A stretch of 37,926 nucleotides of DNA from JBKPCD01 sp046727175 (lineage in GTDB: Bacteria > Acidobacteriota > Vicinamibacteria > Vicinamibacterales > 2-12-FULL-66-21), in contig JBKPCD010000124.1 of NCBI GenBank assembly GCA_046727175.1, positions 1-37,926 of the forward strand, in the 5' to 3' direction. The position numbers and the translations under genes are program-made. Shown piece by piece: positions 22,578 through 30,482 of this stretch (position 1 is its first letter; each line of letters starts with the position of its first letter). Under the pieces are notes generated by a model that saw nothing but the letters and a program-made list of their open reading frames with translations, was not told the origin of the DNA and did not search any database.

Positions 22578-24722
22578 CTATCCCACTCCGACCAGCCCGA
22601 AGCGCTGCTCCCAGCTGCTGCGCACGAACGCGATGAGCGTATCCGCCTGACGCGCATCGTCGAGCGCGGCGACGGCTTCGCGGCGCGCGTCTTCCATGAT
22701 CTGGTGATCGCGTACGAGGTCGCCGACGCGGAGCGTTGGCATGCCCGATTGCCGCGTGCCGAAGAAGTCACCGGGACCGCGAAGCTGGAGATCCCGTTCC
22801 GCGATCTCGAAGCCGTCGGTGGTTTCGGTCAGCGCTTTGAGACGATCGCGGCTCTGCTCGGTGAGCGGGGACTGGTACAGCAGGATGCAATACGACTGGT
22901 GCGGACCGCGGCCCACGCGGCCGCGCAACTGGTGCAGCTGCGACAGGCCGAAGCGTTCGGCGTGCTCGACGAGGATTACGGACGCGTTCGCCACGTCCAC
23001 GCCGACCTCGATCACGGTCGTGGAGACGAGGATGTCGAATTCACCGCGCGCGAAGGCGTTCATTACCCGATCTTTCGCGTCCTGCTTCATGCGTCCGTGC
23101 AGCAGCGCGACGCGGTAGGCCCGGAAGACGTCCTGCGCGAGGTGGTCCGCCATTTCGGTCGCGGCCTTGAGATCGACCTTCGCAGATTCCTCGACCAGAG
23201 GATAAATGACGTACGCCTGCCGCCCTGCATCCACCTGCTTGCGTATGAAGTCGTAGATCTCTTCGCGCCGCGATTCAGGTTTGGCGATCGTCTTGATCGG
23301 GTGGCGCCCCGGCGGCATCTCGCGCATGACGGATACGTCGAGATCGCCGTAGGTCGTGAGTGCGAGCGTCCGCGGGATCGGTGTGGCGGTCATGACGAGA
23401 ACGTCCGGATGCAGACCTTTCGCGCGCAGGGTCGCGCGCTGCATGACGCCGAACCGGTGCTGCTCGTCGATGATCACCAACCCGAGCTCGTGGAACCCGA
23501 CGGGCTCCTGCACCAATGCGTGAGTGCCGACGACGAGGTGAAGGGAGCCGGCGGCGAGCTCCGCCTGGATCTCGCGGCGGCGCTTTGCGGTCGTTGCGCC
23601 CGTCAGAAGCGTCATGCGGAATCGCGAGGGCTCCAGCAGCTTCCTGATCGTGATGAAGTGCTGCTCTGCCAGGATCTCGGTCGGCGCCATGAACGCCACC
23701 TGGAATCCGTTCTCCATCGCGACAAGCGCTGCCATCAGTGCGACGATGGTCTTGCCCGATCCGACGTCACCCTGCAGCAGCCGGTTCATCGGATGCGGAC
23801 GCTGCATGTCGCCGACGATCTCCGCGACCGCCTTCTTTTGATCGCCCGTCAGCCGGAACGGCAAGACGCGCCGCGCGGCTTCGCGGGCTTGATCAGTGAT
23901 GATTACCGACCTTGACTTGCGTTCGGTTTCAGCGCGGCGCTTTCGAACGATCAGACCGAGCTGGAAGAGAAAGAATTCTTCGAAAATCAGGCGGCGCTGT
24001 GCCGGCGAGCGGAACCGGTTCAGCTCGTCGATGTTCGTCCCCGCCGGCGGAAAGTGCGCGTCGGCGAGCGCGGTGCGACGCTCGACGAGCCGCTGACGCT
24101 GCCTGACCTCGGACGGTAACGGATCGAACAGCGCGGCCGGAAGCTGCGCGAGCGCGTTGTGGACGACGACGCGCTGCATTTTGGTCGTCAGTGTTCCAGT
24201 CTTCTCGTATACGGGCACGATCCGTCCGGTGTGCAGCGTGTCATCATCGGACGATTCTGTGCCGTCTTCGGCTGAGGATTCCTGCCGAAGCACTTCGTAT
24301 TGAGGGTTCTGCAGCTGGAGCCCGTGCGATGACAGCTCGAGTTTACCGAACAGGATCACGCGTTGGTGCGGTCGAAAGACGTCGTTGAGGAACGGCTGGT
24401 TGAACCAGATCGCGCGCAGCGTGCCTGTTCGATCGCGGACGAGCAGCTCGAAAATCTTGAATCGCGGCCGTCGCGTCGGTCTGATGCCGCATGCGACCAC
24501 CTCTCCGACGATCGACGCTTCGGTCCCCGGCCGAAGCGAGGCGATGGTGCGAAACGTGCCGCGGTCCTCGTACCGAATCGGAAACCGATAGAGGAGATCT
24601 TCGATCGTGTGAAGGCCGACACGCTGGAGATCGGCCGCGCGACGCGGGCCGACGCCCTTCAGGTACTGGAGTGGGGACGCGAGCGCATCCAAGCGACTAT
24701 TGCTGAACGACCGTCGACTCAC
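22578..24722 (-). CDS. recG: ATP-dependent DNA helicase RecG
   Basis: 714 residues. The N-terminal wedge/OB region (LKGVGPRRAADLQRVGLHTI; LLVRDRTGTLRAIWFNQPFL) is followed by the helicase core with Walker A QGDVGSGKT (317-325), DEQH box (419-422), ATPIPRTLALTTYGDLDVS and the C-terminal QLRGRVGRG motif VI. RecG remodels stalled replication forks and Holliday junctions. The GTG start at 24722 overlaps the upstream gene by 26 bp. A TTG at 24692 would avoid the overlap and begin just before the conserved LKGVG, so the true start is open. The insertion SSAEDGTESSDDDTLH (149-164) is a lineage-specific acidic loop. Confidence 0.95.
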   Translation of the reverse strand: MSRRSFSNSRLDALASPLQYLKGVGPRRAADLQRVGLHTIEDLLYRFPIRYEDRGTFRTIASLRPGTEASIVGEVVACGIRPTRRPRFKIFELLVRDRTGTLRAIWFNQPFLNDVFRPHQRVILFGKLELSSHGLQLQNPQYEVLRQESSAEDGTESSDDDTLHTGRIVPVYEKTGTLTTKMQRVVVHNALAQLPAALFDPLPSEVRQRQRLVERRTALADAHFPPAGTNIDELNRFRSPAQRRLIFEEFFLFQLGLIVRKRRAETERKSRSVIITDQAREAARRVLPFRLTGDQKKAVAEIVGDMQRPHPMNRLLQGDVGSGKTIVALMAALVAMENGFQVAFMAPTEILAEQHFITIRKLLEPSRFRMTLLTGATTAKRRREIQAELAAGSLHLVVGTHALVQEPVGFHELGLVIIDEQHRFGVMQRATLRAKGLHPDVLVMTATPIPRTLALTTYGDLDVSVMREMPPGRHPIKTIAKPESRREEIYDFIRKQVDAGRQAYVIYPLVEESAKVDLKAATEMADHLAQDVFRAYRVALLHGRMKQDAKDRVMNAFARGEFDILVSTTVIEVGVDVANASVILVEHAERFGLSQLHQLRGRVGRGPHQSYCILLYQSPLTEQSRDRLKALTETTDGFEIAERDLQLRGPGDFFGTRQSGMPTLRVGDLVRDHQIMEDARREAVAALDDARQADTLIAFVRSSWEQRFGLVGVG

Positions 24723-25311
24723 CCCGCCCGACCTGAATCTCGCGGATTCGCGCGGGAAGCTCGAACGGATCGTCGAGGTTGATGCCTGCAGGGTGCTCGG
24801 GGCTGCGCGAGTAGTAGCTCAGAAGTTCTTGCAGAACGGCTTTCGGGATCGGGACGCCGGAGACTTCGGCCGATTCGAGCTGAAAACGGCCCACGCCATC
24901 TTTCGTGATCAGCAGACCGTTGACGCTGAGCGGCAGGGTTCCGGTCAGGTACGCCATCGGATCGAGCCAGCCGCGCTCCTTCTGTTTGCGGACGACATCG
25001 AGATCGACGATCGCCCGCCCGCTCACCCGGCCGTCGCCGAGCGCACTGAGGGTGGGTTCCACGATGCCGACGGGCACCTGCGACTTCGCCTGGTATCGAA
25101 GATACGAGTTGACCTCGGTGTCAGAGATTGGAGTCGCCCGCCTGGATGCGGTCCGGTTCCGCGGAAGGTTCCCGAACTCGACGATGCGCGAGAGTTTTCC
25201 CTCGAAACGGTCGGCTTCCAGTCTCGAGAATCGCTGTCGGGCCGCGACCTGGATGGTGACGGCACACAGAATCAGCGCGGGCAGAACCACAAATCGAAGC
25301 CGGCGCAACAT
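24697..25311 (-). CDS. Conserved secreted protein of unknown function
   Basis: 204 residues. A basic N-terminus (MLRRLRFV) and one hydrophobic segment (8-24) form a signal peptide or anchor. The rest is mixed alpha/beta with a lipid-binding-like pattern of alternating strands (GRVSGRAIVDLDVVRK; GTLPLSVNGLLITKDGVGRF). I do not recognise a family with confidence. The ATG at 25311 fits the signal peptide; an extended frame to 25377 would run into the preceding gene's stop. TAAAAT lies 7 nt before the ATG, which suggests its own leaderless transcript. It overlaps the start of recG by 26 bp, so the two are coupled. Confidence 0.7.
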   Translation of the reverse strand: MLRRLRFVVLPALILCAVTIQVAARQRFSRLEADRFEGKLSRIVEFGNLPRNRTASRRATPISDTEVNSYLRYQAKSQVPVGIVEPTLSALGDGRVSGRAIVDLDVVRKQKERGWLDPMAYLTGTLPLSVNGLLITKDGVGRFQLESAEVSGVPIPKAVLQELLSYYSRSPEHPAGINLDDPFELPARIREIQVGRGESTVVQQ

Positions 25312-25318
25312 AGAAACG

Positions 25319-25324
25319 ATTTTA
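25319..25324 (-). promoter_or_regulatory. -10-like hexamer TAAAAT before the secreted-protein gene
   Basis: On the minus strand TAAAAT ends 7 nt before the ATG at 25311. The spacing is the same as before ftsH, amrS and nth. Confidence 0.4.
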
Positions 25325-25373
25325 CACGCTGTGCGCGTTGACGATGCCGTCAAAACGTACGGCCCAAGGCCGG

Positions 25374-25922
25374 TCACTTGTTGGCTCGGGCGGCTCGTTC
25401 CCGCGCGCGGACGAGCAGGTCGAGCTTGCGCCGCTCGATATTTTCCTCGAAGATGCGGAATCGCGCCTGTTGCCGGACGTCCAGAACTTCGTCAACCGCG
25501 TCGTACGCCCGCCTGATTTCAGACGCCGTCCGGTCGTCATGCTCGCGAAGCGTTTTCAGACGTTCGCGAACGGCTGCCTCGTCGATCGGGCCCGTCACCT
25601 GCGGGCCGGTCAGATTCTGTAGTTCCCGAATGACCTGATTGCGCTCACGCTGGCTGCGCCGACGAATCTCCTGGAGCCTCCGCAGACGCGTGACGAACTG
25701 CATGTACTGGCTGTCGCTGAGCGACAGCGCGTGCTCCGCCTGCACGATGGCATAGGCATCGAGAATATTCATCAGCTCCCCTGACGTTGGCGGAGCCTCC
25801 GCCGATCGGCCAGTGCCAGGGGGCTTTTCAGGAGCCGTCTGGTGGCGGGTCGCCTCTAAAGACACACCGGTCACGGCAACCGCAGCGACGATGACGTAAA
25901 CAGGAATTCTGGCCTGCCCCAT
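25374..25922 (-). CDS. Spy/CpxP-like periplasmic protein
   Basis: 182 residues. A signal peptide (1-24, PVYVIVAAVAVTGVSLEA) is followed by a Pro/Ala-rich linker and then an almost entirely helical domain (50-180) with LSLSDSQYMQFVTRLRRLQE, ERNQVIRELQNLTG and VDEVLDVRQQARFRIFEENI. That is the pattern of Spy/CpxP-type extracytoplasmic chaperones and metal-stress proteins. It is encoded 8 bp after an ECF anti-sigma gene and is probably part of that envelope-stress response. The LTxxQ motif of true Spy proteins is only approximated (LSDSQY; LDVRQQARF), so the label is a fold-level guess. Confidence 0.7.
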   Translation of the reverse strand: MGQARIPVYVIVAAVAVTGVSLEATRHQTAPEKPPGTGRSAEAPPTSGELMNILDAYAIVQAEHALSLSDSQYMQFVTRLRRLQEIRRRSQRERNQVIRELQNLTGPQVTGPIDEAAVRERLKTLREHDDRTASEIRRAYDAVDEVLDVRQQARFRIFEENIERRKLDLLVRARERAARANK

Positions 25923-25930
25923 TGATCGTC

Positions 25931-26536
25931 CTACGCTCCATTTCGCCGCAACTCGTCTTCGACGAGCCGCGCCAGCTCCCGACGTTCCTCGGGCGACATC
26001 TCCGACGTGATCCGTTCCACGGAACCCGGCGGTGTGCTCAGGTCGGCGGCGTGCGTCTGGTCCCAGGGAATCTCGTCAGCCACGCTCCGGACGAGGGCCC
26101 ACCCTTCATCCGAGTCTATGTTGTCGGCCGGCGTGAGCTGATTCCGCGCCGTACCCGGCGACGTCGCAGGCGCTTCGGCCGAGAAGTTCGTGCCGTGGCC
26201 GGTCGACAGCGGGCTGCGGTACGTCACTGCTACAGCTATCACGACGGTGGCCACAGCTGCGGCCATGGTCCAGACGCCAGCGGGCCGCCGGAACCAGCCG
26301 AACGCTGTCGAACGGGGCGCCGGCTCGCGAATCGATTCCCGTACGTTCGATGCGAAGTGCTCCCAAAACAACGGCGACGGCTCGGGGACCGCCACGTCGT
26401 TCGTCCGCGCGAGCGTATCCCGCAGACCGCCGATGTGCGCACGACAGGCGTCGCATACCGCAAGATGATCGGTGCTCGCACGCGACAGCGTGCCGTCGAG
26501 CGCATCGACGAATTCCGATTTCCGAAGATGTTTCAT
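25931..26536 (-). CDS. Zinc-finger anti-sigma factor
   Basis: 201 residues. The N-terminal zf-HC2-like segment has H24-x3-C28-x2-C31 (HLAVCDACRAH), the ZAS motif that grips an ECF sigma factor. A single membrane segment (about 89-106) is followed by a periplasmic domain with an acidic end (MSPEERRELARLVEDELRR). The start codon overlaps the stop of the sigma gene (ATGA), so the two are translated together in fixed ratio. It should hold the sigma factor at the membrane until an envelope signal releases it. Confidence 0.88.
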   Translation of the reverse strand: MKHLRKSEFVDALDGTLSRASTDHLAVCDACRAHIGGLRDTLARTNDVAVPEPSPLFWEHFASNVRESIREPAPRSTAFGWFRRPAGVWTMAAAVATVVIAVAVTYRSPLSTGHGTNFSAEAPATSPGTARNQLTPADNIDSDEGWALVRSVADEIPWDQTHAADLSTPPGSVERITSEMSPEERRELARLVEDELRRNGA

Positions 26537-27168
26537 TGCAGCAGCTTCTTGAGATTCGCCAGCGCGTGAAAGAAATTCGCCTTCACAGCACCGACGGAGC
26601 TCCCGAGGATCCCGGCGATCTGCTCGTGCGGCAGCTCATGATAAACCCGGAGGATGAGGGTCGCGCGCTGTTTTCGCGGCAGTCGTGCGATGGCCGCCCG
26701 GACCTCGGCGGATCGTTCCGCCCGAATCACTGCCGCATCCGGCCGCTCGGCGCGGGAGTCCAGATGCTCGCGCACGTCGAGCGGCTCGATGGGCGGTGTC
26801 CTGGACGACACGCGGTTCAGGCAGACGTTCACACTGATTCGATAAAGCCACGTTGCGAGCGAGGCCTCTCGTTTGAACCCGGTGAGGCCGCGATACGCGC
26901 GCACGAAAACATCCTGCGCGAGATCGCTCGCGTCCTCGTGATTCCCTACGAAGCGGTAGCAGAGCCGATAGACATTTCGACGATGGCGCTCGACGATGGC
27001 GTCGAAGGCATCCCGGTGGCCTGCGAGCGACGCCTCGACGAGCGTCTGCTCGTCGGCGGACCGATACTCCGTGGACCGAGGCGCGTCGTCTGACTCGTCT
27101 TTCCCAACAATGCGCACCTTCATATCACGGACGTCCGTCATGGCCCCTGGCCAGATGCGCGTCAGCAT
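26533..27168 (-). CDS. ECF RNA polymerase sigma factor (RpoE group)
   Basis: 211 residues. Region 2 is seen in EASLAGHRDAFDAIVERHRR, NVYRLCYRFVGNHEDASDLA and QDVFVRAYRGL; region 4 in AAIARLPRKQRATLILRVYH and ELPHEQIAGILGSSVGAVKA. These are typical of RpoE-like ECF sigma factors. The first 40 residues are not conserved; ATGs at 27141 and 27123 are alternative starts. The 27168 ATG is kept because GAGG lies 4 nt before it and a matching ECF-type promoter ends 20 nt upstream. The stop overlaps the anti-sigma start. Confidence 0.92.
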   Translation of the reverse strand: MLTRIWPGAMTDVRDMKVRIVGKDESDDAPRSTEYRSADEQTLVEASLAGHRDAFDAIVERHRRNVYRLCYRFVGNHEDASDLAQDVFVRAYRGLTGFKREASLATWLYRISVNVCLNRVSSRTPPIEPLDVREHLDSRAERPDAAVIRAERSAEVRAAIARLPRKQRATLILRVYHELPHEQIAGILGSSVGAVKANFFHALANLKKLLQ

Positions 27169-27188
27169 AGTCCTCGGGTCTCCCTGGG

Positions 27189-27217
27189 TTAGACCGGTGG
27201 AAGGGCGCGAAAGTTAC
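27189..27217 (-). promoter_or_regulatory. ECF-type promoter in front of the sigma factor gene
   Basis: On the minus strand GTAACTT (27217-27211), 16 bp, GTCTAA (27194-27189). RpoE-group promoters are GGAACTT-N15-17-GTCTAA, so this differs by one base in the -35. It points at the sigma gene, as expected for autoregulation. Confidence 0.65.
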
Positions 27218-27249
27218 GGTGCACAGTCGAGTTGCGCATTGACTTTCGC
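27207..27249. promoter_or_regulatory. Inverted repeat GCGAAAGT / ACTTTCGC between sigma and lexA genes (possible operator)
   Basis: The perfect 8-bp half-sites are at 27207-27214 and 27242-27249, 35 bp centre to centre. One covers the ECF -35 of the leftward gene, the other the edge of the lexA -35. It could bind a repressor acting on both divergent promoters; LexA itself is a candidate. No protein has been linked to it. Confidence 0.35.
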
Positions 27250-27267
27250 CTTTTGTTTGCGTATATT
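27239..27267 (+). promoter_or_regulatory. lexA promoter
   Basis: TTGACT (27239-27244), a 17-bp spacer and TATATT (27262-27267). The start should be around 27274, only about three bases before the lexA ATG at 27277, so the mRNA is practically leaderless. Confidence 0.7.
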
Positions 27268-27276
27268 TCGCGCATC

Positions 27277-27882
27277 ATGCTGCCACTCACCAAGCGTCAA
27301 CGGGAAATCCTGGATTTCCTCAACGACTTTATTCAGCAGCACGGGTACGCTCCGAGCCTGGAGGAAATCGGTCGTCGCTTCGGTTTGTCGTCACTCGCCA
27401 CGGTGCACAAACACCTGACCAACCTGGAGGAGAAGGGCTTCATCAAGCGTTCGTGGAATCGAAGCCGCTCGGTCGAGCTCGTGCCGACGCGGGTCGGAGG
27501 CCGGGCCGTCGAACTGCCGCTGCTCGGCTACGTCGCTGCCGGCGCGCCGATCGAAGCGGTCGTCGGCAGCGAAACGCTCGCGGTGCCCGAGAACTTCGTC
27601 GGCCAGCGCGATACCTACGTCCTCCGCGTCAAGGGGGACTCGATGATCGACGAGCAGATTCGCGATGGCGACTACGTCATCGTCGAGGATCGCCGGACGG
27701 CCGATAACGGCGAGATGGTGATCGCGCTCCTCAATGGATCCGACGTGACCCTCAAGAAGCTCTATCGAGAACAGGGCCGAATTCGGCTGCAACCTGCCAA
27801 TCCCGCCATACAGCCGATCCTGATCGCGCCCGACCAGGTACAGGTCCAGGGCGTCGTCGTGGGGGTGATGCGCAGATACTAG
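27277..27882 (+). CDS. lexA: SOS repressor LexA
   Basis: 201 residues. The winged-helix N-terminal domain (LTKRQREILDFLNDFIQQHG; APSLEEIGRRFGLSS) is followed by the S24 self-cleavage domain: cleavage site A88-G89 (VAAGAP), serine S122 in GDSM and lysine K160 in VTLKKLY. LexA represses DNA-damage genes and cleaves itself when stimulated by RecA filaments. The ATG at 27277 is supported by the conserved LTKRQREIL start and by the promoter lying just before it; a TTG at 27232 lies upstream of the promoter. It diverges from the ECF sigma gene. I could not identify a known LexA box with certainty. Confidence 0.96.
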   Translation: MLPLTKRQREILDFLNDFIQQHGYAPSLEEIGRRFGLSSLATVHKHLTNLEEKGFIKRSWNRSRSVELVPTRVGGRAVELPLLGYVAAGAPIEAVVGSETLAVPENFVGQRDTYVLRVKGDSMIDEQIRDGDYVIVEDRRTADNGEMVIALLNGSDVTLKKLYREQGRIRLQPANPAIQPILIAPDQVQVQGVVVGVMRRY

Positions 27883-28097
27883 GTGCCGGGTGTCTGGTGC
27901 CACGTGCCCGGTGCCCTAGCGTCGTGCTGGTGGTCCGTCAATCAGCGCGTCACCGTGGTGAACCTGTGACCGACCGCAAGCGCCACGTGGTAGAGTGCCG
28001 GTGAAGTATTCGAGGTCGCTGAAGCGGTCGCCGCGCCGGAAGCGTGCAGCACGGCGAGCACTGAGCACTGGCACCTGGCACTTGGCACCCGAGCACC
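27882..28097. repeat. GGTGCC-rich inverted pair between lexA and the DUF3467 gene
   Basis: GGTGCCGGGTGTCTGGTGCC and CCCGGTGCC stand at 27882-27915. GCACTGAGCACTGGCACCTG and CACTTGGCACCC stand at 28058-28097 in inverted orientation. The right end finishes 5 bp before the DUF3467 ATG. Between them is about 140 bp with no credible gene. Confidence 0.6.
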
Positions 28098-28102
28098 CTT
28101 CT

Positions 28103-28414
28103 ATGGACGACCGCAAGCAAATCAACTTCACCATCATTCCGGATGATTCAAGCGATGCGCCGCGGGTTTACGCGAATTTCTGCGCGATTTCGCACACACC
28201 ATTCGATTTCACGCTGTCGTTCTGCGAGGTCTTGCCGCTGTCGGAGCGGGACCTCCACGCGGCGGAATCGGAGCACGTCGTGCGTGCGCCGGTCCGCGCC
28301 AAGGTCGCCGTGCCGCTGCAGGTCGTGCCGAATCTGATTGCCGCGCTCCAGGAACACATGCGGGTTTTCAGCGAGTCGACGGGCGCCAGCTGGGATAAGG
28401 GTCCTGTTCATTAA
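28103..28414 (+). CDS. DUF3467 domain protein
   Basis: 103 residues beginning MDDRKQINFTIIPDD. The pattern RVYANFCAISHTPFDFTLSF, then CEVLPL and VPLQVVPNLIAALQEHMRVF, is the DUF3467 domain: a short beta-rich module with a final helix and no known activity. The ATG at 28103 is chosen because the conserved part begins here; an open frame reaching 27995 runs through the GGTGCC repeat. Neither pathway nor partner is apparent; it is between lexA and an ECF module and separated from both by repeats. Confidence 0.85.
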   Translation: MDDRKQINFTIIPDDSSDAPRVYANFCAISHTPFDFTLSFCEVLPLSERDLHAAESEHVVRAPVRAKVAVPLQVVPNLIAALQEHMRVFSESTGASWDKGPVH

Positions 28415-28570
28415 CCCGAGGGACTTCGTCCCTCCGGACCCCGTAGACACCCCACCGCGCACATTCCGCGAGGCGGGGACCCCGCCACACGCTCGCTCGG
28501 CGGACCCACCGCTCCCCGCTCCGCTCGCCTGGCTCACTCGCTACGCTCGAATCGCACCCGCTGGTACAAT
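28415..28570 (-). repeat. GC-hairpin repeat (GAA/TTC-loop family), reverse orientation
   Basis: GAGGGAC-TTC-GTCCCTC (28418-28434) is a perfect 7-bp stem with a three-base loop right after the DUF3467 stop. The rest is a CGCTCG/GCTCGC-rich tract. Read on the minus strand it matches the elements at 31959 and 32820 (GAGCG-rich lead, then GGGTCC and a GAA-loop hairpin). It may act as a terminator-like structure for DUF3467, but no T-run follows. Confidence 0.65.
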
Positions 28571-28646
28571 CGGCCTTTACCCCAGCTCAGCCAGCGCGAA
28601 TGCGAGGCCGGCAAACCAAACGCGTCATTTATCCGTTTAGCCAGGT

Positions 28647-29192
28647 ATGACTGGGCAGGCTATGGCCATGGTGGCGACCGCGGAACGGTCGCAGGAAGAT
28701 GCCGTCGCGCGGATTGGCGCCCTGTTCGATACCCATCACCACAGGCTCTACCGTCTTGCCCGGCGGCTGGCTGGCAGTACCGAGGACGCGCGCGACCTCG
28801 TCCAGGAGACCTTCCTTCGCGCCGCCCGCTCTCCCAGTTCGGTGCCGGAGGGGACCTCACACGAGGAAGCGTGGCTCGTCCGGGTTCTGGTCAACATCTG
28901 CCGTGATCGCTGGCGTCAAGTCGCGGTTCGCCGCCACCACGATCCATCTATCAGTTATCCGACGTCGTCGGGCCATCCCGAATCGGCGCTGATCGCGAAG
29001 TCGATGGTGTGGCAAGCCCTCGAAGGCCTGCCGCCACGGCGACGCGCGATACTCGTCCTGTACGAGCTCGAAGGCAAAACGATTCCAGCCATCGCGCGGC
29101 TGCTCGACGTTTCAGCTGTCACGGTTCGATGGCACCTGTCGGTCGGGCGGAGGGAGATGGTAACGGTTCTCGAATCCGGGGGACGGTCATGA
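28647..29192 (+). CDS. ECF RNA polymerase sigma factor
   Basis: 181 residues. Region 2: ALFDTHHHRLYRLARRLAGS, TEDARDLVQETFLRAAR. Region 4: QALEGLPPRRRAILVLYELE and GKTIPAIARLLDVSAVTVRW. It differs clearly from the ECF factor at 27168. The ATG at 28647 has AGCCAGG just upstream; ATGs at 28662 and 28668 are alternatives. A TACAAT hexamer stands about 77 bp upstream (28565-28570) inside the end of a repeat. The stop overlaps the next start (ATGA), so a coupled partner protein follows. Confidence 0.9.
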   Translation: MTGQAMAMVATAERSQEDAVARIGALFDTHHHRLYRLARRLAGSTEDARDLVQETFLRAARSPSSVPEGTSHEEAWLVRVLVNICRDRWRQVAVRRHHDPSISYPTSSGHPESALIAKSMVWQALEGLPPRRRAILVLYELEGKTIPAIARLLDVSAVTVRWHLSVGRREMVTVLESGGRS

Positions 29193-29530
29193 AGGCAGTC
29201 AACGATCTACTGCGGGAAGCCGATCCGCTCAACGAAGATCCCGGGCTCTCCGATGTCGAAGTCCGAGTGATGCGACGAGCCGTCGTGGAAGCAGCGAACG
29301 AGCGCCAGGCCGCGGGTTTCTTCGCGTATCAGCCGCTCGCGGTTGGCGCCGTGCTCGTGCTCATGATTGCTGCCGGAATCACCACGGGACGCCACCTTCC
29401 ATCGAGTCGCAACAGTGTTTCCAGGCCATCCTCAGCGCCGACCGTCGCAGCGGAACGCCGCCAGTTGCAGTTCGCTACACCGGGAGGCACTCGAATCATC
29501 TGGACGTTCGATCCGGAGTTTCACCCTTGA
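29189..29530 (+). CDS. Small single-pass membrane protein coupled to an ECF sigma factor (putative anti-sigma factor)
   Basis: 113 residues. The start ATG overlaps the sigma stop by the ATGA arrangement. The N-terminal cytoplasmic part (1-44; NDLLREADPLNEDPGLSDVE) has no zinc-binding His/Cys motif. One membrane segment (about 45-68, PLAVGAVLVLMIAAGITTG) is followed by a short periplasmic tail (QLQFATPGGTRIIWTFDPEF). Gene order and topology fit an anti-sigma factor of a non-zinc class. This is inference from position; the sequence itself matches no family I know. Confidence 0.7.
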   Translation: MKAVNDLLREADPLNEDPGLSDVEVRVMRRAVVEAANERQAAGFFAYQPLAVGAVLVLMIAAGITTGRHLPSSRNSVSRPSSAPTVAAERRQLQFATPGGTRIIWTFDPEFHP

Positions 29531-29534
29531 GATT

Positions 29535-29577
29535 CATTGCCGCTGATCCGCGCCAATCCGCATCGATCGGCGTTAAG
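29535..29577 (+). repeat. ATCCGCG-type repeat arm before the secreted-protein gene
   Basis: ATTGCCGCTGATCCGCGCCA followed by ATCCGCATCGATCGGCGTTA. Related GCGGAT units in the opposite orientation follow the next gene at 30476-30566, so the gene sits between inverted arms. The ribosome site AAGGAG of the next gene (29575-29580) overlaps the arm's end. Confidence 0.55.
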
Positions 29578-29588
29578 GAGAACAGATT

Positions 29589-30482
29589 ATGAGGTGCGGA
29601 CGCACCGCCGTCTCGTCTCTGCTCGTGGTAGGTTTCGTCGGCAGCGCATCTGCCGTGATGACCGCTGGTCAATCGTCGGGTCAGAGCCAGCCGTCTCAGA
29701 GCCCGGCGTCGACCCGTTCGGAACGATCCAGTCACCTCAGCGTGAACGGGTTCAGCGTCGTGCTCGTCATTGCCGATCTGCAGGCGGCCCCGGGCGGTGA
29801 CGATGTTCCCTCGGCTGCACGTCAGGCGCTGACGGACATGAAGGATTTCCTTCCGTACAAATCGTACAAGCTTCTGGATGCTGCGTGGATCCTGGGGACG
29901 GGACGGACTACCAGCCGGTTGCGTGGCCCCGAGGATCGCGACTACGAAGTGGAGATTGCGTCATACCCTGCGTCTTCTCCGAAGGCAACCGCCGGTGCGG
30001 CTGCAGCGGGCCCCGCGGCCGATGAAAGACACATCTACGTCCAGTTCTCGTTGCGCGAGAGCTTGGCCCCCGACGATCTCGCGCAGGCAGCTCTCTCGCT
30101 CGAGAAGGGATCGAAGGGGAGCGGCGACAAGCCGTCGGCCGCGGAGGACGCGCGCGAGGCGTCACTGCGATCGCAGTTGACGCAGGCCGAGGCAAAGTTG
30201 AGGATGTTGCGGGAGCGGATGAATGACAGCAATCCGGAGGTCAAGAAGAGCGAGCAGGAAGTGAGGGAGCTCAAAGCGCAGCTCAATGAGATGAAAGCCA
30301 GCGGGCATGACAAATCCGACAAGTTCGAACGAGGTCGCGCCCGCTCGATCATGAACACGAGCTTTTCCATGGACATCGGCGAGACCGTCGTCGTCGGCAC
30401 GTCACGCCTGAAGGGAAACAGCAAGGCGCTCATCGCGTTGCTCACGGCGGTTCCTCCGAGAAGTACGCGGACGAGCCGATAA
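29589..30482 (+). CDS. Secreted coiled-coil protein of unknown function in an ECF sigma module
   Basis: 297 residues. Signal peptide (1-22, LLVVGFVGSASA), Ser/Gln-rich linker, a conserved-looking core (SVNGFSVVLVIADLQAAPGG; MKDFLPYKSYKLLDAAWILG), a long charged helix (about 187-240, AEAKLRMLRERMNDSNPEVK) likely to form a coiled coil, and a last strand region FSMDIGETVVVGTSRLKGNS followed by ALIALLTAVP. No family is recognised; the GETVVVG end recalls secretin-like or regulatory beta domains only weakly. AAGGAG sits 8 nt before the ATG. It follows the sigma and membrane protein genes by 58 bp and may be their target. The last residues may come from the repeat that starts at the stop codon. Confidence 0.7.
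   Translation: MRCGRTAVSSLLVVGFVGSASAVMTAGQSSGQSQPSQSPASTRSERSSHLSVNGFSVVLVIADLQAAPGGDDVPSAARQALTDMKDFLPYKSYKLLDAAWILGTGRTTSRLRGPEDRDYEVEIASYPASSPKATAGAAAAGPAADERHIYVQFSLRESLAPDDLAQAALSLEKGSKGSGDKPSAAEDAREASLRSQLTQAEAKLRMLRERMNDSNPEVKKSEQEVRELKAQLNEMKASGHDKSDKFERGRARSIMNTSFSMDIGETVVVGTSRLKGNSKALIALLTAVPPRSTRTSR

Noticed and set aside
27127..27138. 12-bp palindrome ACGGACGTCCGT near the sigma gene start as an operator
   Set aside because: It lies inside the probable coding start; a single GC-rich palindrome of this size is not convincing without further copies.
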